A DNA stretch of 64,000 bases from Streptococcus sp. oral taxon 056 str. F0418 (GTDB taxonomy: Bacteria; Bacillota; Bacilli; Lactobacillales; Streptococcaceae): NCBI RefSeq assembly GCF_000220065.1, contig NZ_AFQU01000001.1, positions 1,384,001-1,448,000 on the forward strand, written 5' to 3'. This document shows, in pieces, positions 33,463 to 43,035 of the stretch (within the stretch, counting starts at the first letter, position 1; every line of letters begins with the position of its first letter). A program made the translations under genes and the position numbers. Under the pieces are notes generated by a model that made no database searches, was not told where the DNA came from, and was given only the letters and a program-made list of their open reading frames with translations.

Positions 33463-33471
33463 TGTTATAAT
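33463..33471 (+). promoter_or_regulatory. Extended -10 promoter of pgk
   Basis: TGt TATAAT at 33463-33471, 36 bases before ATG 33508. Confidence 0.65.
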
Positions 33472-33507
33472 AGTTGCGTATAAAATAGAAAAAGGAGTTT
33501 TTGTAAC

Positions 33508-34707
33508 ATGGCAAAACTTACTGTTAAAGACGTTGACTTGAAAGGGAAAAAAGTTCTCGTTCGTGTTGACTTCAACGTACCTGTTAAAGATGGCGTGATT
33601 ACCAATGACAACCGTATCACTGCAGCTCTTCCAACTATCAAGTACATCCTTGAACAAGGTGGACGTGCAATTCTCTTCTCTCACCTTGGACGTGTAAAAG
33701 AAGAAGCAGACAAAGAAGGTAAATCACTTGCTCCTGTAGCTGCTGACTTGGCTGCTAAATTGGGACAAGAAGTTAAATTTATCCCAGGTGTTACACGTGG
33801 TGCTGAATTGGAAGCCGCTGTTAACGCTCTTGAAGATGGACAAGTTCTCTTGGTTGAAAACACTCGTTTCGAAGATGTTGACGGCAAGAAAGAATCTAAA
33901 AATGATCCTGAACTTGGTAAATACTGGGCATCACTTGGAGATGGTATCTTCGTAAACGATGCATTCGGTACAGCTCACCGTGCACACGCATCTAACGTTG
34001 GTATCTCAGCAAATGTTGAAAAAGCAGTTGCTGGCTTCCTTCTGGAGAACGAAATTGCCTATATCCAAGAAGCAGTTGAAGCTCCAGAACGTCCATTTGT
34101 AGCGATCCTTGGTGGTTCAAAAGTTTCAGACAAGATCGGTGTTATCGAAAACTTGCTTGAAAAAGCTGATAAAGTCCTTATCGGTGGTGGGATGACTTAC
34201 ACATTCTACAAAGCACAAGGTATCGAAATCGGTAACTCACTTGTAGAAGAAGACAAATTGGATGTAGCGAAAGCACTTCTTGAAAAAGCAAACGGCAAAT
34301 TGATCTTGCCAGTTGACTCAAAAGAAGCAAATGCTTTTGCAGACTATACTGAAGTAAAAGACACTGAAGGTGAAGCGGTTGACCCAGGATTCCTTGGATT
34401 GGATATCGGTCCTAAATCTATCGCTAAATTTGATGAAGCGTTGACTGGTGCGAAAACTGTTGTCTGGAATGGCCCTATGGGTGTATTTGAAAACCCTGAC
34501 TTCCAAGCTGGTACAATCGGTGTCATGGACGCTATCGTGAAACAACCAGGCGTGAAATCAATTATCGGTGGTGGTGACTCAGCTGCTGCAGCCATCAACC
34601 TTGGTCGTGCAGACAAGTTCTCTTGGATCTCTACTGGTGGTGGAGCATCAATGGAACTCCTTGAAGGTAAAGTATTGCCAGGATTAGCTGCCCTTACAGA
34701 GAAATAA
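33508..34707 (+). CDS. pgk: Phosphoglycerate kinase
   Basis: Pgk makes ATP by transferring the phosphate of 1,3-bisphosphoglycerate to ADP. The 399-residue protein has the signature [12 protein letters not shown] near residue 13, the basic substrate-binding sites (SHLGR near 54, HRAHASNVG near 153), the hinge, and the C-terminal nucleotide domain with WNGPMGVFE near 318 and GGGDSAAA near 353. Codon use is strongly biased. It would be next to gap but for the lsr-like block, and has its own promoter and terminator. Confidence 0.97.
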   Translation: MAKLTVKDVDLKGKKVLVRVDFNVPVKDGVITNDNRITAALPTIKYILEQGGRAILFSHLGRVKEEADKEGKSLAPVAADLAAKLGQEVKFIPGVTRGAELEAAVNALEDGQVLLVENTRFEDVDGKKESKNDPELGKYWASLGDGIFVNDAFGTAHRAHASNVGISANVEKAVAGFLLENEIAYIQEAVEAPERPFVAILGGSKVSDKIGVIENLLEKADKVLIGGGMTYTFYKAQGIEIGNSLVEEDKLDVAKALLEKANGKLILPVDSKEANAFADYTEVKDTEGEAVDPGFLGLDIGPKSIAKFDEALTGAKTVVWNGPMGVFENPDFQAGTIGVMDAIVKQPGVKSIIGGGDSAAAAINLGRADKFSWISTGGGASMELLEGKVLPGLAALTEK

Positions 34708-34769
34708 TTTCAGTTCGCTAATTTTTATAAAATCCTGATTTTGTAGAAAAGCAACAATGAAATACTAGC

Positions 34770-34796
34770 AAAAAGGTGACAATGTCACCTTTTTGT
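34770..34796 (+). terminator. Terminator after pgk
   Basis: An 11-bp stem (AAAAAGGTGAC 34770-34780, GTCACCTTTTT 34784-34794) around AAT, ending in T's. Confidence 0.88.
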
Positions 34797-35070
34797 GTTA
34801 GTGTGGCTAATTGTGATGCGGTGATAGAATCCCAATGAAATTAGTAAAAGGTAAAGTTTGCAGCATTGACTGAAAAAATTGTAGCTTTCTAGACCTTCGG
34901 CTATCCTGTTTTATAGGTCTTAAATAGTTAAAAGGTGGTGGGGCAGTTCAAGATTCTCATCCTTTCTATCTAGTTAGTAGGATTAGACGAAATTTCTTAT
35001 TCTAATACAAAACTGTCATTTTAGAAGAAACCCAACTTTTGCTTCTAAATATGTTACAATGAGATAAGAA
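34797..35070. other. Intergenic stretch with no recognised gene
   Basis: About 270 bases between the pgk terminator and the FUSC-family gene. There is a short possible hairpin (AGACCT...AGGTCT, 34892-34922). No open frame with a ribosome binding site and no known RNA motif was seen. A TACAAT box at about 35054 may serve the next gene. Confidence 0.5.
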
Positions 35071-35082
35071 GGTGAAAGGGAT

Positions 35083-35610
35083 ATGAATTATTTCAGTAAG
35101 TATAAGTTTGATAAATCAAAATTCAAATTAGGAATGCGCACGCTGAAGACAGGATTAGCTGTTTTTATTGTGCTACTTCTATTTAACCTATTTGGCTGGA
35201 AGGGTCTTCAAATAGGTGCTTTGACAGCTGTCTTTAGTCTACGAGAAGACTTTGATAAAAGTGTACATTTTGGGACATCACGTATTTTGGGAAATAGCAT
35301 TGGTGGTCTATATGCTTTGCTTTTCTTTTTGTTAAATAAGTTTTTTCAAGACCAGCTTTGGGTAACATTGCTTTTTGTACCTATTTGTACAATGCTGACG
35401 ATTATGACAAATGTGGCGATGAACAATAATGCTGGTGTAATCGGGGGTGTATCTGCTTTGCTGATTATTACCCTGTCTATCCCTGAAGGAGATACAATAG
35501 TCTATGTATTTGCTCGTGTTTTCGAGACTTTTCTAGGTGTTTTTATTGCGATGCTGGTTAATTATGATGTTGACCGTCTGCGAGCTTATTTACGAAAACA
35601 AGATAAGTAA
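35083..35610 (+). CDS. FUSC/aromatic acid exporter family membrane protein
   Basis: A 175-residue membrane protein with about four to five hydrophobic segments after a positively charged N-terminus. The pattern MRTLKTGLAVFIVLLL, then SLREDFDKSVHFGTSRILGNSIGG and a short basic C-terminus, is that of the ArAE_1/DUF939 (FUSC-like) group, thought to export aromatic acids or similar anions. It lacks the large cytoplasmic domain of full-length members. It stands alone between pgk and the glnR operon. Transport substrate unknown. Confidence 0.7.
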   Translation: MNYFSKYKFDKSKFKLGMRTLKTGLAVFIVLLLFNLFGWKGLQIGALTAVFSLREDFDKSVHFGTSRILGNSIGGLYALLFFLLNKFFQDQLWVTLLFVPICTMLTIMTNVAMNNNAGVIGGVSALLIITLSIPEGDTIVYVFARVFETFLGVFIAMLVNYDVDRLRAYLRKQDK

Positions 35611-35616
35611 ATATGA

Positions 35617-35633
35617 TGTAAGAAAAACTGACA
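35617..35633 (+). promoter_or_regulatory. GlnR-binding box
   Basis: TGTAAGAAAAACTGACA fits the consensus TGTNAN7TNACA exactly and ends 7 bases before the -35 box of the glnR promoter, consistent with nitrogen-dependent autorepression. Confidence 0.8.
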
Positions 35634-35640
35634 TTTATTC

Positions 35641-35669
35641 TTGACAGAATAGCTGTTTCGACATATAAT
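35641..35669 (+). promoter_or_regulatory. Promoter of glnRA
   Basis: Consensus TTGACA (35641-35646), 17-bp spacer, TATAAT (35664-35669). Confidence 0.88.
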
Positions 35670-35730
35670 AGTTTTAATATTGGCCACAAAAGACTAAAAG
35701 CTTGACTTGGCTGACTGAAAGGAGGTTGCA

Positions 35731-36096
35731 ATGAAAGAAAAGGAGCTTCGTCGTAACTTGGCGATTTTTCCTATCGGAAGTGTCATGAAATTAACAGATT
35801 TGACGGCACGCCAGATTCGCTATTATGAGGACCAGCAGTTGATTACTCCAGAACGAACAGAAGGCAATCGTAGGATGTACTCGTTGAATGATATGGATCG
35901 TTTATTGGAGATAAAAGACTATATTGCAGAAGGACATAATATTGCAGCTATTAAGCGTGAGTATGCTGAGCGTGAAGTGAAGGCTAAGAAGCTAGTAAGC
36001 GAAAAAGACGTTCGTCGTGCATTGCATAACGATATTGTCCAACAGAGTCGATTTGCATCCTCAACCCCAACTTTTGGGCCTTTAAAAAGACCCTAG
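35731..36096 (+). CDS. glnR: Nitrogen regulator GlnR (MerR family)
   Basis: A 121-residue MerR-family repressor of glnRA and other nitrogen genes, activated for DNA binding by feedback-inhibited glutamine synthetase. The winged helix is visible as MKLTDLTARQIRYYEDQQLITPERTEG-like sequence around residues 20-45, read here as LTARQIRYYEDQQLI then RRMYSLNDMDRL. The C-terminal tail that senses glutamine synthetase ends PTFGPLKRP. A perfect GlnR box lies upstream and glnA follows after 30 bases, as expected. Confidence 0.95.
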   Translation: MKEKELRRNLAIFPIGSVMKLTDLTARQIRYYEDQQLITPERTEGNRRMYSLNDMDRLLEIKDYIAEGHNIAAIKREYAEREVKAKKLVSEKDVRRALHNDIVQQSRFASSTPTFGPLKRP

Positions 36097-36126
36097 CTAT
36101 GTGTTTGATTCCATAAGGAGATAATC

Positions 36127-37472
36127 ATGTCCATTACAGTTGCTGATATTAAGCGTGAAGTAAAAGAAAAAACGTAACCTTTATTCGTCTGATGTTCTCT
36201 GATATTTTGGGGACAATGAAAAATGTAGAGATTCCTGCAACAGATGAGCAATTAGAAAAAGTGTTGTCGAATAAAGCCATGTTTGATGGCTCTTCTATTG
36301 AGGGGTTTGTTCGGATTAACGAGTCTGATATGTACCTTTATCCTGATTTGGATACATGGACTGTTTTTCCATGGGGGGATGAAAACGGTAGTGTTGCAGG
36401 TTTGATTTGTGATGTCTATACAACAGAAGGGGTTCCATTTCAGGGAGATCCGCGCAGTAACTTAAAGCGTGCCCTTAAACACATGGAGGAGCTTGGTTTT
36501 CAATCCTTTAACTTAGGTCCTGAACCAGAATTTTTCCTCTTTAAATTGGATGAGAATGGAGATCCGACGCTAGAAGTGAATGATAAAGGTGGCTATTTTG
36601 ATTTGGCGCCGACAGATTTAGCTGATAACACTCGTCGAGAGATTGTGAATGTTCTGACAACTATGGGATTTGAAGTAGAAGCTAGTCACCATGAAGTTGC
36701 GGTTGGACAACACGAGATTGATTTTAAATATGATGAAGTGTTACGTGCTTGTGATAAAATTCAGCTCTTTAAGTTGGTTGTGAAGACAATTGCTCGTAAG
36801 CATGGTTTGTATGCAACTTTTATGGCCAAGCCTAAGTTTGGGATTGCAGGATCAGGCATGCACTGTAATATGTCTCTCTTTAATCAAGATGGGACAAATG
36901 CCTTTTTTGATCCGGAAGATCCAAGGGGGATGCAATTATCTAAAACAGCTTACTATTTCTTGGGTGGTTTGATTGAACACGCGTATAACTATACAGCTAT
37001 CATGAATCCGACGGTTAACTCTTATAAACGATTGGTTCCGGGTTATGAAGCTCCAGTTTATATCGCTTGGGCTGGTCAAAATCGCTCTCCTTTGGTGCGT
37101 GTTCCGGCTTCGCGAGGTATGGGAACGCGTTTGGAACTTCGTTCTGTAGATCCGATGGCCAATCCTTACATTGCGATGGCTGTTCTCTTAGAAGTTGGTC
37201 TTCATGGAATAGAAAACAAAATCGAAGCTCCAGCACCTGTTGAGGAAAACATCTATATCATGTCTGCAGAAGAGCGCAATGAAGCAGGTATTACAGACTT
37301 ACCATCAACTCTGCACAATGCTATAAAAGCTCTGACAGAAGATGAAGTGGTTAAGGCGGCGCTTGGGAACCACATCTATACTAGCTTTGTTGAAGCAAAG
37401 AGAATTGAGTGGGCTAGCTATGCGACTTTTGTATCGCAATGGGAAATTGATAATTACCTAGATTTATACTAA
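36127..37472 (+). CDS. glnA: Glutamine synthetase, with a -1 frameshift after codon 15
   Basis: GlnA condenses glutamate and ammonia with ATP. The true start is ATG 36127 (behind AAGGAG), giving [15 protein letters not shown], but a run of six A's at 36167-36172 leads to a stop at 36175. Seven A's would restore the full 448-codon frame. From 36174 onward the frame is intact: [19 protein letters not shown] (metal-binding Glu), [35 protein letters not shown] and the SVDPMANPY region. ATG 36192 could give a 426-residue product without the N-terminal helix. The defect may be a sequencing error, since this enzyme is normally important. Confidence 0.88.
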
Positions 37473-37478
37473 TTATTT

Positions 37479-37513
37479 AGCAGGGATGTTTGTATAGAAA
37501 CCCTGCTTTTTTA
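37479..37513 (+). terminator. Terminator after glnA
   Basis: AGCAGGG (37479-37485) pairs with CCCTGCT (37501-37507), followed by TTTTTT. Confidence 0.85.
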
Positions 37514-37527
37514 TAGAGAGGGAAAAA

Positions 37528-37932
37528 ATGCTAGATTTTCAAGATTTTGTAAAACAAATTTTTAATGAGCAATATGAGAAGACATTTGGCTCAACTCTGC
37601 TAGAAAAACTTGAAGCGCGTGATTACTTCTTTAAAAGAGAAGAAAATGGGAACTTAATTGCCCTTCTACATGCTCAGCAAGTGCTGGAAAATATTCATAT
37701 CAAGGCCTTAGTAGTGGAGCCCAACTATCAAAAGCAAGGTTTGGGAGCAAGCCTATTGGCTGAATTAGAAGAAAAAGCGATGGCAGAGGGAGTTAGTAGT
37801 ATTACCTTATCCACTAAATCCTATCAAGCCAAAGATTTCTATCTCAAACAGGGCTATGAAATCTATGCAAGTCTAGAAGATGTTCCGCAAAAGGGGATTA
37901 CCAAATATCATTTTATCAAGCGATTGAGCTGA
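37528..37932 (+). CDS. GNAT family N-acetyltransferase
   Basis: A 134-residue acetyltransferase with the acetyl-CoA binding element VVEPNYQKQGLGASLLAELEEKA (motif A, residues about 68-90, Q-x-x-G-x-G) and a C-terminal KDFYLKQGYEIYAS typical of motif B, where the Tyr usually acts as general acid. Substrate unknown. It starts at ATG 37528 behind GAGAGGG, 20 bases after the glnA terminator, and is separate from the TetR-controlled genes that follow. Confidence 0.8.
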   Translation: MLDFQDFVKQIFNEQYEKTFGSTLLEKLEARDYFFKREENGNLIALLHAQQVLENIHIKALVVEPNYQKQGLGASLLAELEEKAMAEGVSSITLSTKSYQAKDFYLKQGYEIYASLEDVPQKGITKYHFIKRLS

Positions 37933-37985
37933 GATTTTCTCAATTAGATGGAAGTCAATTTGGCTTCTGTTTTTAAACATTCATT

Positions 37986-38014
37986 TTGCATACATACTGA
38001 ATGTATGTTAAAAT
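37986..38014 (+). promoter_or_regulatory. Promoter with embedded TetR-type operator
   Basis: TTGCAT (37986-37991), 17-bp spacer, TAAAAT (38009-38014). Within the spacer lies ACATAC (37992-37997) TGAAT GTATGT (38003-38008), a perfect 6-5-6 inverted repeat of the kind bound by TetR-family repressors. The TetR gene is second in this operon, suggesting autoregulation. Confidence 0.75.
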
Positions 38015-38037
38015 AAAACTTAAGAAAAGGAGAACAA

Positions 38038-38457
38038 ATGATTACTAGTTTATATACAGTTTTAATGAGTGAAGATGTCCATCAATCAGCACAATTCTTT
38101 ATTGATTATTTCCAATTTCAGGAAACCTTCCGTTCAGATTGGTATATTAGTTTAAAGAATATCGAGAGTAATTTTGAGCTTGCTTTTATTGATAGCAAGC
38201 ATGGGACAGTGCCACAAGCCTACCAGTCTAAGGCGAGTGGCCTAATCATCAATATCGAAGTTGACAATGTGGATTGTCTTTATGAAAAATTGCGTCAGCA
38301 AGAAGAAATGGAGTTCCTTCTTCCCATTAAGAGTGAAGATTTTGGTCAGCGCCATTTCATTGTGGAAGCGCCGGGTTCTGTTTTGGTTGATGTAATTCAA
38401 GTCATTTCACCTAACGCTGAGTTTGTGGCAAATTATTTGGAGAGTGAAGATGAATAA
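38038..38457 (+). CDS. VOC-superfamily (glyoxalase/bleomycin-resistance fold) protein
   Basis: A 139-residue single-domain VOC protein: it has the beta-alpha-beta-beta-beta repeat pattern, with SLYTVLMSEDVHQSAQFFIDYF at the start, GLIINIEVDNVDCLYEKL in the middle and FIVEAPGSVLVDVIQ near the end. Proteins of this type act as metal-dependent glyoxalases or dioxygenases, or bind and sequester drugs; here the metal ligands cannot be assigned with certainty. It is the first gene of a TetR-controlled operon, overlapping the tetR start. Confidence 0.75.
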   Translation: MITSLYTVLMSEDVHQSAQFFIDYFQFQETFRSDWYISLKNIESNFELAFIDSKHGTVPQAYQSKASGLIINIEVDNVDCLYEKLRQQEEMEFLLPIKSEDFGQRHFIVEAPGSVLVDVIQVISPNAEFVANYLESEDE

Positions 38458-39037
38458 AAAACAGCAGGCTTCCTTAGAGACAAGCAAGAAAATATTAGCT
38501 ATCGCTCGGCAACATTTTTCTTTAAAGGGTTATGCAGAAGCTTCCTTGGAAGATATTGTAGATGAGTTGGGAATGACAAGAGGCGCACTTTATCATCATT
38601 TCGGAAATAAAAAGGCTTTGTTTATTGCGGTATTGGCACAAATTCAATCCGAACTGGGATCTTATGTAGAAAAAAACGCCCTGGAAGCACACGATTCTTG
38701 GGAGCAGTTGGTGGAAGGCTGTGTTGCTTTTGTTCGTTTTGCTACTTTGACAGAAAATAAGCGCATTCTCTTGCTTGATGGACCTAATGTTGTTGAATGG
38801 AAAGAGTGGCGCAGTCAGGACGAGGCTAATTCTTTCTTTCATTTGAGAGAACAATTAGACATTTTATCTAATGAAGGGAAACTTATCTCTATTGATCTGG
38901 ATATGGTGGCTCATATGATTTCAGGTGCCTTGAATGAGTTGTCTCTATTTCTGGCTGAGAAAGAGAAAAAAATAGAAGTCAGAGAAGCGGTGAGAAGTCT
39001 TTTAAGGGGATTTAAAAATCATGGCGAAGAAGGTTAA
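38450..39037 (+). CDS. TetR/AcrR family transcriptional regulator
   Basis: A 195-residue regulator with an N-terminal helix-turn-helix: ILAIARQHFSLKGYAEASLEDIVDELGMTRGALYHHFGNKKALF (shortened motif: SLEDIVDELGMTRGALYHHF, residues about 34-53). The C-terminal helical domain is ligand-binding and variable. ATG 38450 was preferred to the upstream start at 38423, since it overlaps the VOC stop by a typical eight bases. The perfect inverted repeat in the operon promoter is its likely target. The effector is unknown. Confidence 0.88.
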   Translation: MNKKQQASLETSKKILAIARQHFSLKGYAEASLEDIVDELGMTRGALYHHFGNKKALFIAVLAQIQSELGSYVEKNALEAHDSWEQLVEGCVAFVRFATLTENKRILLLDGPNVVEWKEWRSQDEANSFFHLREQLDILSNEGKLISIDLDMVAHMISGALNELSLFLAEKEKKIEVREAVRSLLRGFKNHGEEG

Positions 39038-39794
39038 AGATTATTATGATTTGGTTTATGCGGAGGACTTGAGCCGTTGCTTGCAAGAAGTCACAGATAA
39101 ATTTGATGCTCAGCATTTTATGTCTCTAGTTGAAAGCGACTTAGAGACTTTGGAATTTACTCAGCGTCAGGAGCTGCTGGCAAGGAGTATTAAAGAATGC
39201 TTGCCGCTTTCTTATGCTGATTCTCTTAAGGTTTTTGAGCAGATACTTGGTCCAGAGTTAGAGGGCGGCTTGGGGATGTTTTCAGAAGGGTACTGGTTGT
39301 GGCCGATTGGTAAATACGTGGAACTTTACGGAAGTCAGGAATTTGAGCTGAGTGCAGCCTTCAGCAAGGAATTAACCAAGCGATTTACTGGAGAATTTTC
39401 CATGCGGCCCTTGCTGGCTAATTTTCCTAAAGCTACAATGGATTTACTGCTGGCGTGGAGTAAAGATGAGAACATGCGTGTCCGCAGATTAGCCAGCGAG
39501 TGTATGCGGATTCGACTACCTTGGTCTAAGAAGCAAACTGTGGTCTTAGATTATTTTGATGAGTTTACCGCTATTTTAAGGAATTTAAAAGACGATAGGG
39601 ATAAATCAATCCAAAAAAGTGTCGCTAATAATCTGAATGATTTATATAAAGAAGATCCTGAAAAATTTGAGAGTATCATCCAAGCTTGGCAGGAGGAAGA
39701 GCTGAGTTCGAGCTGCGCTTGGATTATCAAGCATGCTTCTAGGACAAAAAATAAAACAAAAAATAGCTTTGCCTATTGGCAAAGCTTATTTTAA
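39021..39794 (+). CDS. DNA alkylation repair (AlkD-like) HEAT-repeat protein
   Basis: A 257-residue, almost wholly alpha-helical protein of paired helices, resembling the AlkD/DNA-alkylation-repair HEAT-like family ([14 protein letters not shown], then [20 protein letters not shown] and [22 protein letters not shown] in the later repeats). AlkD glycosylases remove N3/N7-alkylated purines; the catalytic Asp-Trp pair cannot be confidently placed here, so it may be a non-enzymatic relative. It overlaps tetR by 17 bases and shares its promoter. Its last codons are encoded inside the terminator shared with rnjA, and its stop overlaps the rnjA end by four bases. Confidence 0.7.
   Translation: MAKKVKDYYDLVYAEDLSRCLQEVTDKFDAQHFMSLVESDLETLEFTQRQELLARSIKECLPLSYADSLKVFEQILGPELEGGLGMFSEGYWLWPIGKYVELYGSQEFELSAAFSKELTKRFTGEFSMRPLLANFPKATMDLLLAWSKDENMRVRRLASECMRIRLPWSKKQTVVLDYFDEFTAILRNLKDDRDKSIQKSVANNLNDLYKEDPEKFESIIQAWQEEELSSSCAWIIKHASRTKNKTKNSFAYWQSLF
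39765..39790. terminator. Bidirectional terminator inside the 3' end of the AlkD-like gene
   Basis: AGCTTTGCC (39765-39773) pairs with GGCAAAGCT (39778-39786) around TATT, with A-rich sequence before and TTATTTT after. It serves the plus-strand operon and could serve rnjA on the minus strand, whose stop is at 39791. Confidence 0.8.
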
Positions 39795-41473
39795 TTGTCT
39801 TCGTCTGGTGTCAAAATCATCGGAATAATAATTGGTTCGCGCTCGGTACTTTCGTAGAGGAAAGGACGTAAGGCGTTGACGATAGCACCGTTGACAGACT
39901 GGATATTGGCATCCTTATTTTTGAGGGCAATGCGGATGGCATTGAAAAGGAGACGCTGGCTTTGGCGAATCAAATCACCAGACTCACGCATATAGATGAA
40001 GCCGCGGCTGAGAATATCTGGTCCTGCTAGAATCATTTGTGATTCAAAGTCGACAGTAGCGACAGCTAATACGACACCATCCTCTGATAGATCTTTACGG
40101 TCACGTAAGACGGCAGCACCAATTTCGCCAATGCGGTTTCCGTCGACATAAATATCTTGAGCGTTGAAGCTACCAGCTATACGAGCTGAATCAGCTGTTA
40201 ATGCTAAGACGTCACCATTGCTCATGATAAAGATATTATCCTTTGGAACTCCCGTATCAACAGCTAGACCGGCATGGAGTTTTTGCATGCGGTACTCACC
40301 GTGGACAGGCATGAAATATTTTGGTTTAATCAAGCGGAGCATCAGTTTTTGCTCTTGTTGACCACCGTGTCCGGAGGTGTGTATGTTGTTAATCTTACCG
40401 TGGATAACTTCTACACCAGCCTCAGAGATAATATTGATTAGTTTATTTACACTAGTAGTGTTACCAGGAATTGGGCTAGAGGAGAAGATGACAGTATCCC
40501 CAGGCTGTAGCTGAACCTGACGGTGAGTTCCATTAGCAATGCGAGACAAGGCTGCCATAGGTTCCCCTTGGCTTCCTGTACACATGATTAAAACTTCACT
40601 GGCAGGATAGTCCTTAATCTCATTGGGTTCGATAAAAGTATCTTTTGGCACTTTTATGTATCCAAGTTCAATCCCGTTGATAATGGCTTTCTCCATGGAG
40701 CGACCAAAAACAGCAATTTTACGTCCAGCTTTGACTGCGGCTTCTGCAGCTTGTTGGAGACGGAAGATATTAGAGGCAAAGGATGCAAAGATAATACGTC
40801 CGTGGATGCCTTCGATAATCTTCATGATGGACTGACCAACAACTTTTTCGGAATTTGTAAAGGTTGGAACTTCAGCGTTGGTAGAGTCGGATAGGAGGCA
40901 GAGTACGCCTTCTTCTCCTAGAGCTGCCATGCGGTGCAGGTCAGCAGGCTCACCAACGGGAGTAAAGTCAAACTTAAAGTCACCGGTACAGACAATCTTT
41001 CCTTGAGGTGTATGGATAACAATCCCCAAGGGCTCCGGAATAGAGTGAGTCGTCCTAAAGAAAGTCGCTTTTAAGTTTTTAAATGTTAACTCAGTGTTCT
41101 GATTGATTTCATAGAGTTTGGCATCACGTAGGAGGCCATGTTCTTCTAACTTGCCACGGATGAGCGCCAGTGCTAAAGGACCGGCATAGATAGGGACATT
41201 AGCTTGTTTTAGTAAGAAGGGAATACCGCCGATATGGTCTTCGTGACCGTGAGTAATCAACACACCTTTGACACGGTCAATATTTTCTACAATGTAGGAG
41301 TAGTCAGGGATAACGTAGTCGATCCCAAGTAGATCATCTTCTGGAAACTTAATACCAGCATCAACGATAATAATCTCGTCTTGATATTCGATTCCGTAGG
41401 TGTTTTTACCAATTTCCCCTAGACCACCAATAGCAAAAACGCCAACTTCATTTGGTTTCAAAGTATAGGACAT
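39791..41473 (-). CDS. rnjA: Ribonuclease J1
   Basis: RNase J1 combines endonuclease and 5'-3' exonuclease activity and is central to mRNA decay and rRNA maturation in Firmicutes. The 560-residue protein has the beta-lactamase/beta-CASP zinc motif [10 protein letters not shown] near residue 75, further ligands in SIPEPLG and CTGDFKFD, the beta-CASP region ([13 protein letters not shown]), the [11 protein letters not shown] and [10 protein letters not shown] motifs, and the C-terminal domain. It starts three bases after rpoY on the same strand and is co-transcribed with it, the standard arrangement. Confidence 0.95.
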   Translation of the reverse strand: MSYTLKPNEVGVFAIGGLGEIGKNTYGIEYQDEIIIVDAGIKFPEDDLLGIDYVIPDYSYIVENIDRVKGVLITHGHEDHIGGIPFLLKQANVPIYAGPLALALIRGKLEEHGLLRDAKLYEINQNTELTFKNLKATFFRTTHSIPEPLGIVIHTPQGKIVCTGDFKFDFTPVGEPADLHRMAALGEEGVLCLLSDSTNAEVPTFTNSEKVVGQSIMKIIEGIHGRIIFASFASNIFRLQQAAEAAVKAGRKIAVFGRSMEKAIINGIELGYIKVPKDTFIEPNEIKDYPASEVLIMCTGSQGEPMAALSRIANGTHRQVQLQPGDTVIFSSSPIPGNTTSVNKLINIISEAGVEVIHGKINNIHTSGHGGQQEQKLMLRLIKPKYFMPVHGEYRMQKLHAGLAVDTGVPKDNIFIMSNGDVLALTADSARIAGSFNAQDIYVDGNRIGEIGAAVLRDRKDLSEDGVVLAVATVDFESQMILAGPDILSRGFIYMRESGDLIRQSQRLLFNAIRIALKNKDANIQSVNGAIVNALRPFLYESTEREPIIIPMILTPDEDN

Positions 41474-41476
41474 GGT

Positions 41477-41707
41477 TTAAAACTCCGTTACTTCAAAGAT
41501 GCCTGACTCTTTTTCATATTCTAAGTGTTTGTCAGACAAAAGTTCGATAAATTCGATGTTATAGCTTGTATTTTCTTCTACAAGTTTCCGAGCCTGGATG
41601 CGTCCTTCTAGTTCATTGCTAGCGTCAATATCTAAATAAAGAGAACGAGTGTTCTCACGACGTGGGCTACGGTCTTTTGTTTCTTGGTAAAAAACTTTGT
41701 AAATCAT
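41477..41707 (-). CDS. rpoY: RNA polymerase epsilon subunit
   Basis: RpoY is a small auxiliary RNA polymerase subunit of Firmicutes (formerly DUF1447). The start at 41707 ([19 protein letters not shown]) is preceded by AAAGGA on the minus strand and gives 76 residues, the family length; the open frame extends upstream to 41905 without conserved sequence. Its single small domain ends in [13 protein letters not shown]. It is followed by rnjA three bases later, so polymerase and RNA-decay functions share a transcript. Confidence 0.93.
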   Translation of the reverse strand: MIYKVFYQETKDRSPRRENTRSLYLDIDASNELEGRIQARKLVEENTSYNIEFIELLSDKHLEYEKESGIFEVTEF

Positions 41708-41747
41708 TACATTTCCTTTCATATTTTCATGATTAACCTGCAGAAAA

Positions 41748-41830
41748 CAACAGCTGATTAGCTGTTTTCTTTTATTCAATTCTGAGTAGTAGATTAATCC
41801 TGATTCGTTACAATTATAATGATTATAACA
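41748..41830 (-). promoter_or_regulatory. rpoY-rnjA promoter and hairpin-bearing leader
   Basis: On the minus strand TGt TATAAT (the TATAAT box covers 41822-41827) is an extended -10 promoter. Between it and rpoY lies a hairpin (AGAAAACAGCT at 41771-41761 with AGCTG...TTTTCT at 41756-41742), placing a stem-loop in the 5' UTR. Confidence 0.5.
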
Positions 41831-41939
41831 TAAAATAAGGGAATAGTAAAAGGTGGAGATAAGAAAATGTAAGAGTGATTTAGTCTGAAAGCATTCGGAT
41901 TCCATATTCCTGAAATGCCTGTTCCGGATACTTTTAATC

Positions 41940-42989
41940 TTATGATAGATAGCCGTGCTTGCGGTACCAATCTACCACGTCAGCTAAGCTTTCTTCGAGA
42001 GGGCGATGCTGTCCGCCTAGCTCGCTCTCGGTTTTGGCAAAGCTAAAATTACTTTTGAGATATTCTTCGGCCATGAGATGAGCGAGCTCATTGGTAACCA
42101 AAATTGGTTTTTTGGTGAGCCGGTGGTAGAGCTCACTTGCTTGGGCATAGATTTTGACGAAAAGAGGGGAGATCTTGCGCTTGGGGGCGGGAACGCCAGT
42201 GATTTTTTCCAGTATTTGGTACAATTCTGTCATGGTCACTTGCCGTCCAACTGCCAGATAGCGCTCCTTTGAGCGTCCGTATTTCATGGCGCGTAGATGA
42301 ATATCTGCTACATCTCTAGCATCCACCATATTATAGCTAGCCTTTAAGATACCTGGAAGTTTTTGCTCTACAAAATTGATAATCAGCTGCCCACTGGAGG
42401 TCGGACCAAGGTCTCTAGGACCCAACATTACACTCGGCAAGATAAAGCAACCGAAAACATCTGAATGCTTGTCCAAGAAATCACGAACGGCCTCTTCACT
42501 CAAAATCTTGCTGCGATAGTAATCAAAAGGAGTATCTTTTGAGCGAGACATGCTTTCATCGATTAGCTGATTGGCCTCACCTTCCAGTACGACACAGGAG
42601 GAAGTATGTACAAATTGGCGGATACCAGCCTCGTAAGCAGCTTCTAGGAGGTTATTTGTGCCTATAATATTAGTGTCGTAGAGCTCCTGCCAGTGCTTGC
42701 CGCCTTTATAATTATCGCGGAAAAAAGCAGCGGTATGAAAGAGGCTGTCGCAGCCTGCTAGATAGTCACGATAGCTTTCGGGCTCTAAAATATCCCCCTT
42801 GACAATCTGGATAGGCAGGTCGGCAAATTGTTTGCGCGCTTTTTCCTCGGAGCGAACGAGAGCGGTCACTTGAATGTTTTCTTTTAGCAGAGCACACACG
42901 AGATTATTTCCTAAAAGACCGGTCGCACCAGTCACAAAAGCGTGGGTCATTGTTCTAGCTGGTTTTTGATTTGTAGGGTTTGGGGTCAT
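41940..42989 (-). CDS. NAD-dependent epimerase/dehydratase family protein
   Basis: A 349-residue extended-SDR protein: Rossmann motif [10 protein letters not shown] near residue 22, the [22 protein letters not shown] strand-helix, Ser in SSCVVLEG, and YYRSK (Y-x-x-x-K) as catalytic Tyr/Lys. It resembles dihydroflavonol-reductase-like members; substrate unknown. The start at 42989 follows AAAAGGAGG at eight bases; two other ATGs are in frame (43010, 42950). The gene is divergent from a marR gene, with a perfect 24-bp palindrome between, and is therefore probably induced by whatever that MarR senses. Confidence 0.82.
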   Translation of the reverse strand: MTPNPTNQKPARTMTHAFVTGATGLLGNNLVCALLKENIQVTALVRSEEKARKQFADLPIQIVKGDILEPESYRDYLAGCDSLFHTAAFFRDNYKGGKHWQELYDTNIIGTNNLLEAAYEAGIRQFVHTSSCVVLEGEANQLIDESMSRSKDTPFDYYRSKILSEEAVRDFLDKHSDVFGCFILPSVMLGPRDLGPTSSGQLIINFVEQKLPGILKASYNMVDARDVADIHLRAMKYGRSKERYLAVGRQVTMTELYQILEKITGVPAPKRKISPLFVKIYAQASELYHRLTKKPILVTNELAHLMAEEYLKSNFSFAKTESELGGQHRPLEESLADVVDWYRKHGYLS

Positions 42990-43008
42990 CCGTTTTTCCT
43001 CCTTTTGC

Positions 43009-43032
43009 AAATAGATGATATATCATCTATTT
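43009..43032. promoter_or_regulatory. Perfect 24-bp palindrome, candidate MarR operator
   Basis: AAATAGATGATA at 43009-43020 is followed directly by its exact reverse complement, 43021-43032. It lies just downstream of the minus-strand -10 box of the epimerase gene and in the region between it and marR, the typical position for a MarR dimer to block transcription. Confidence 0.75.
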
Positions 43033-43035
43033 AAG

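Noticed and set aside
41708..41905. N-terminal extension of RpoY upstream of 41707
   Set aside because: It crosses the promoter and leader, and the shorter start has a good ribosome binding site and the family's length.
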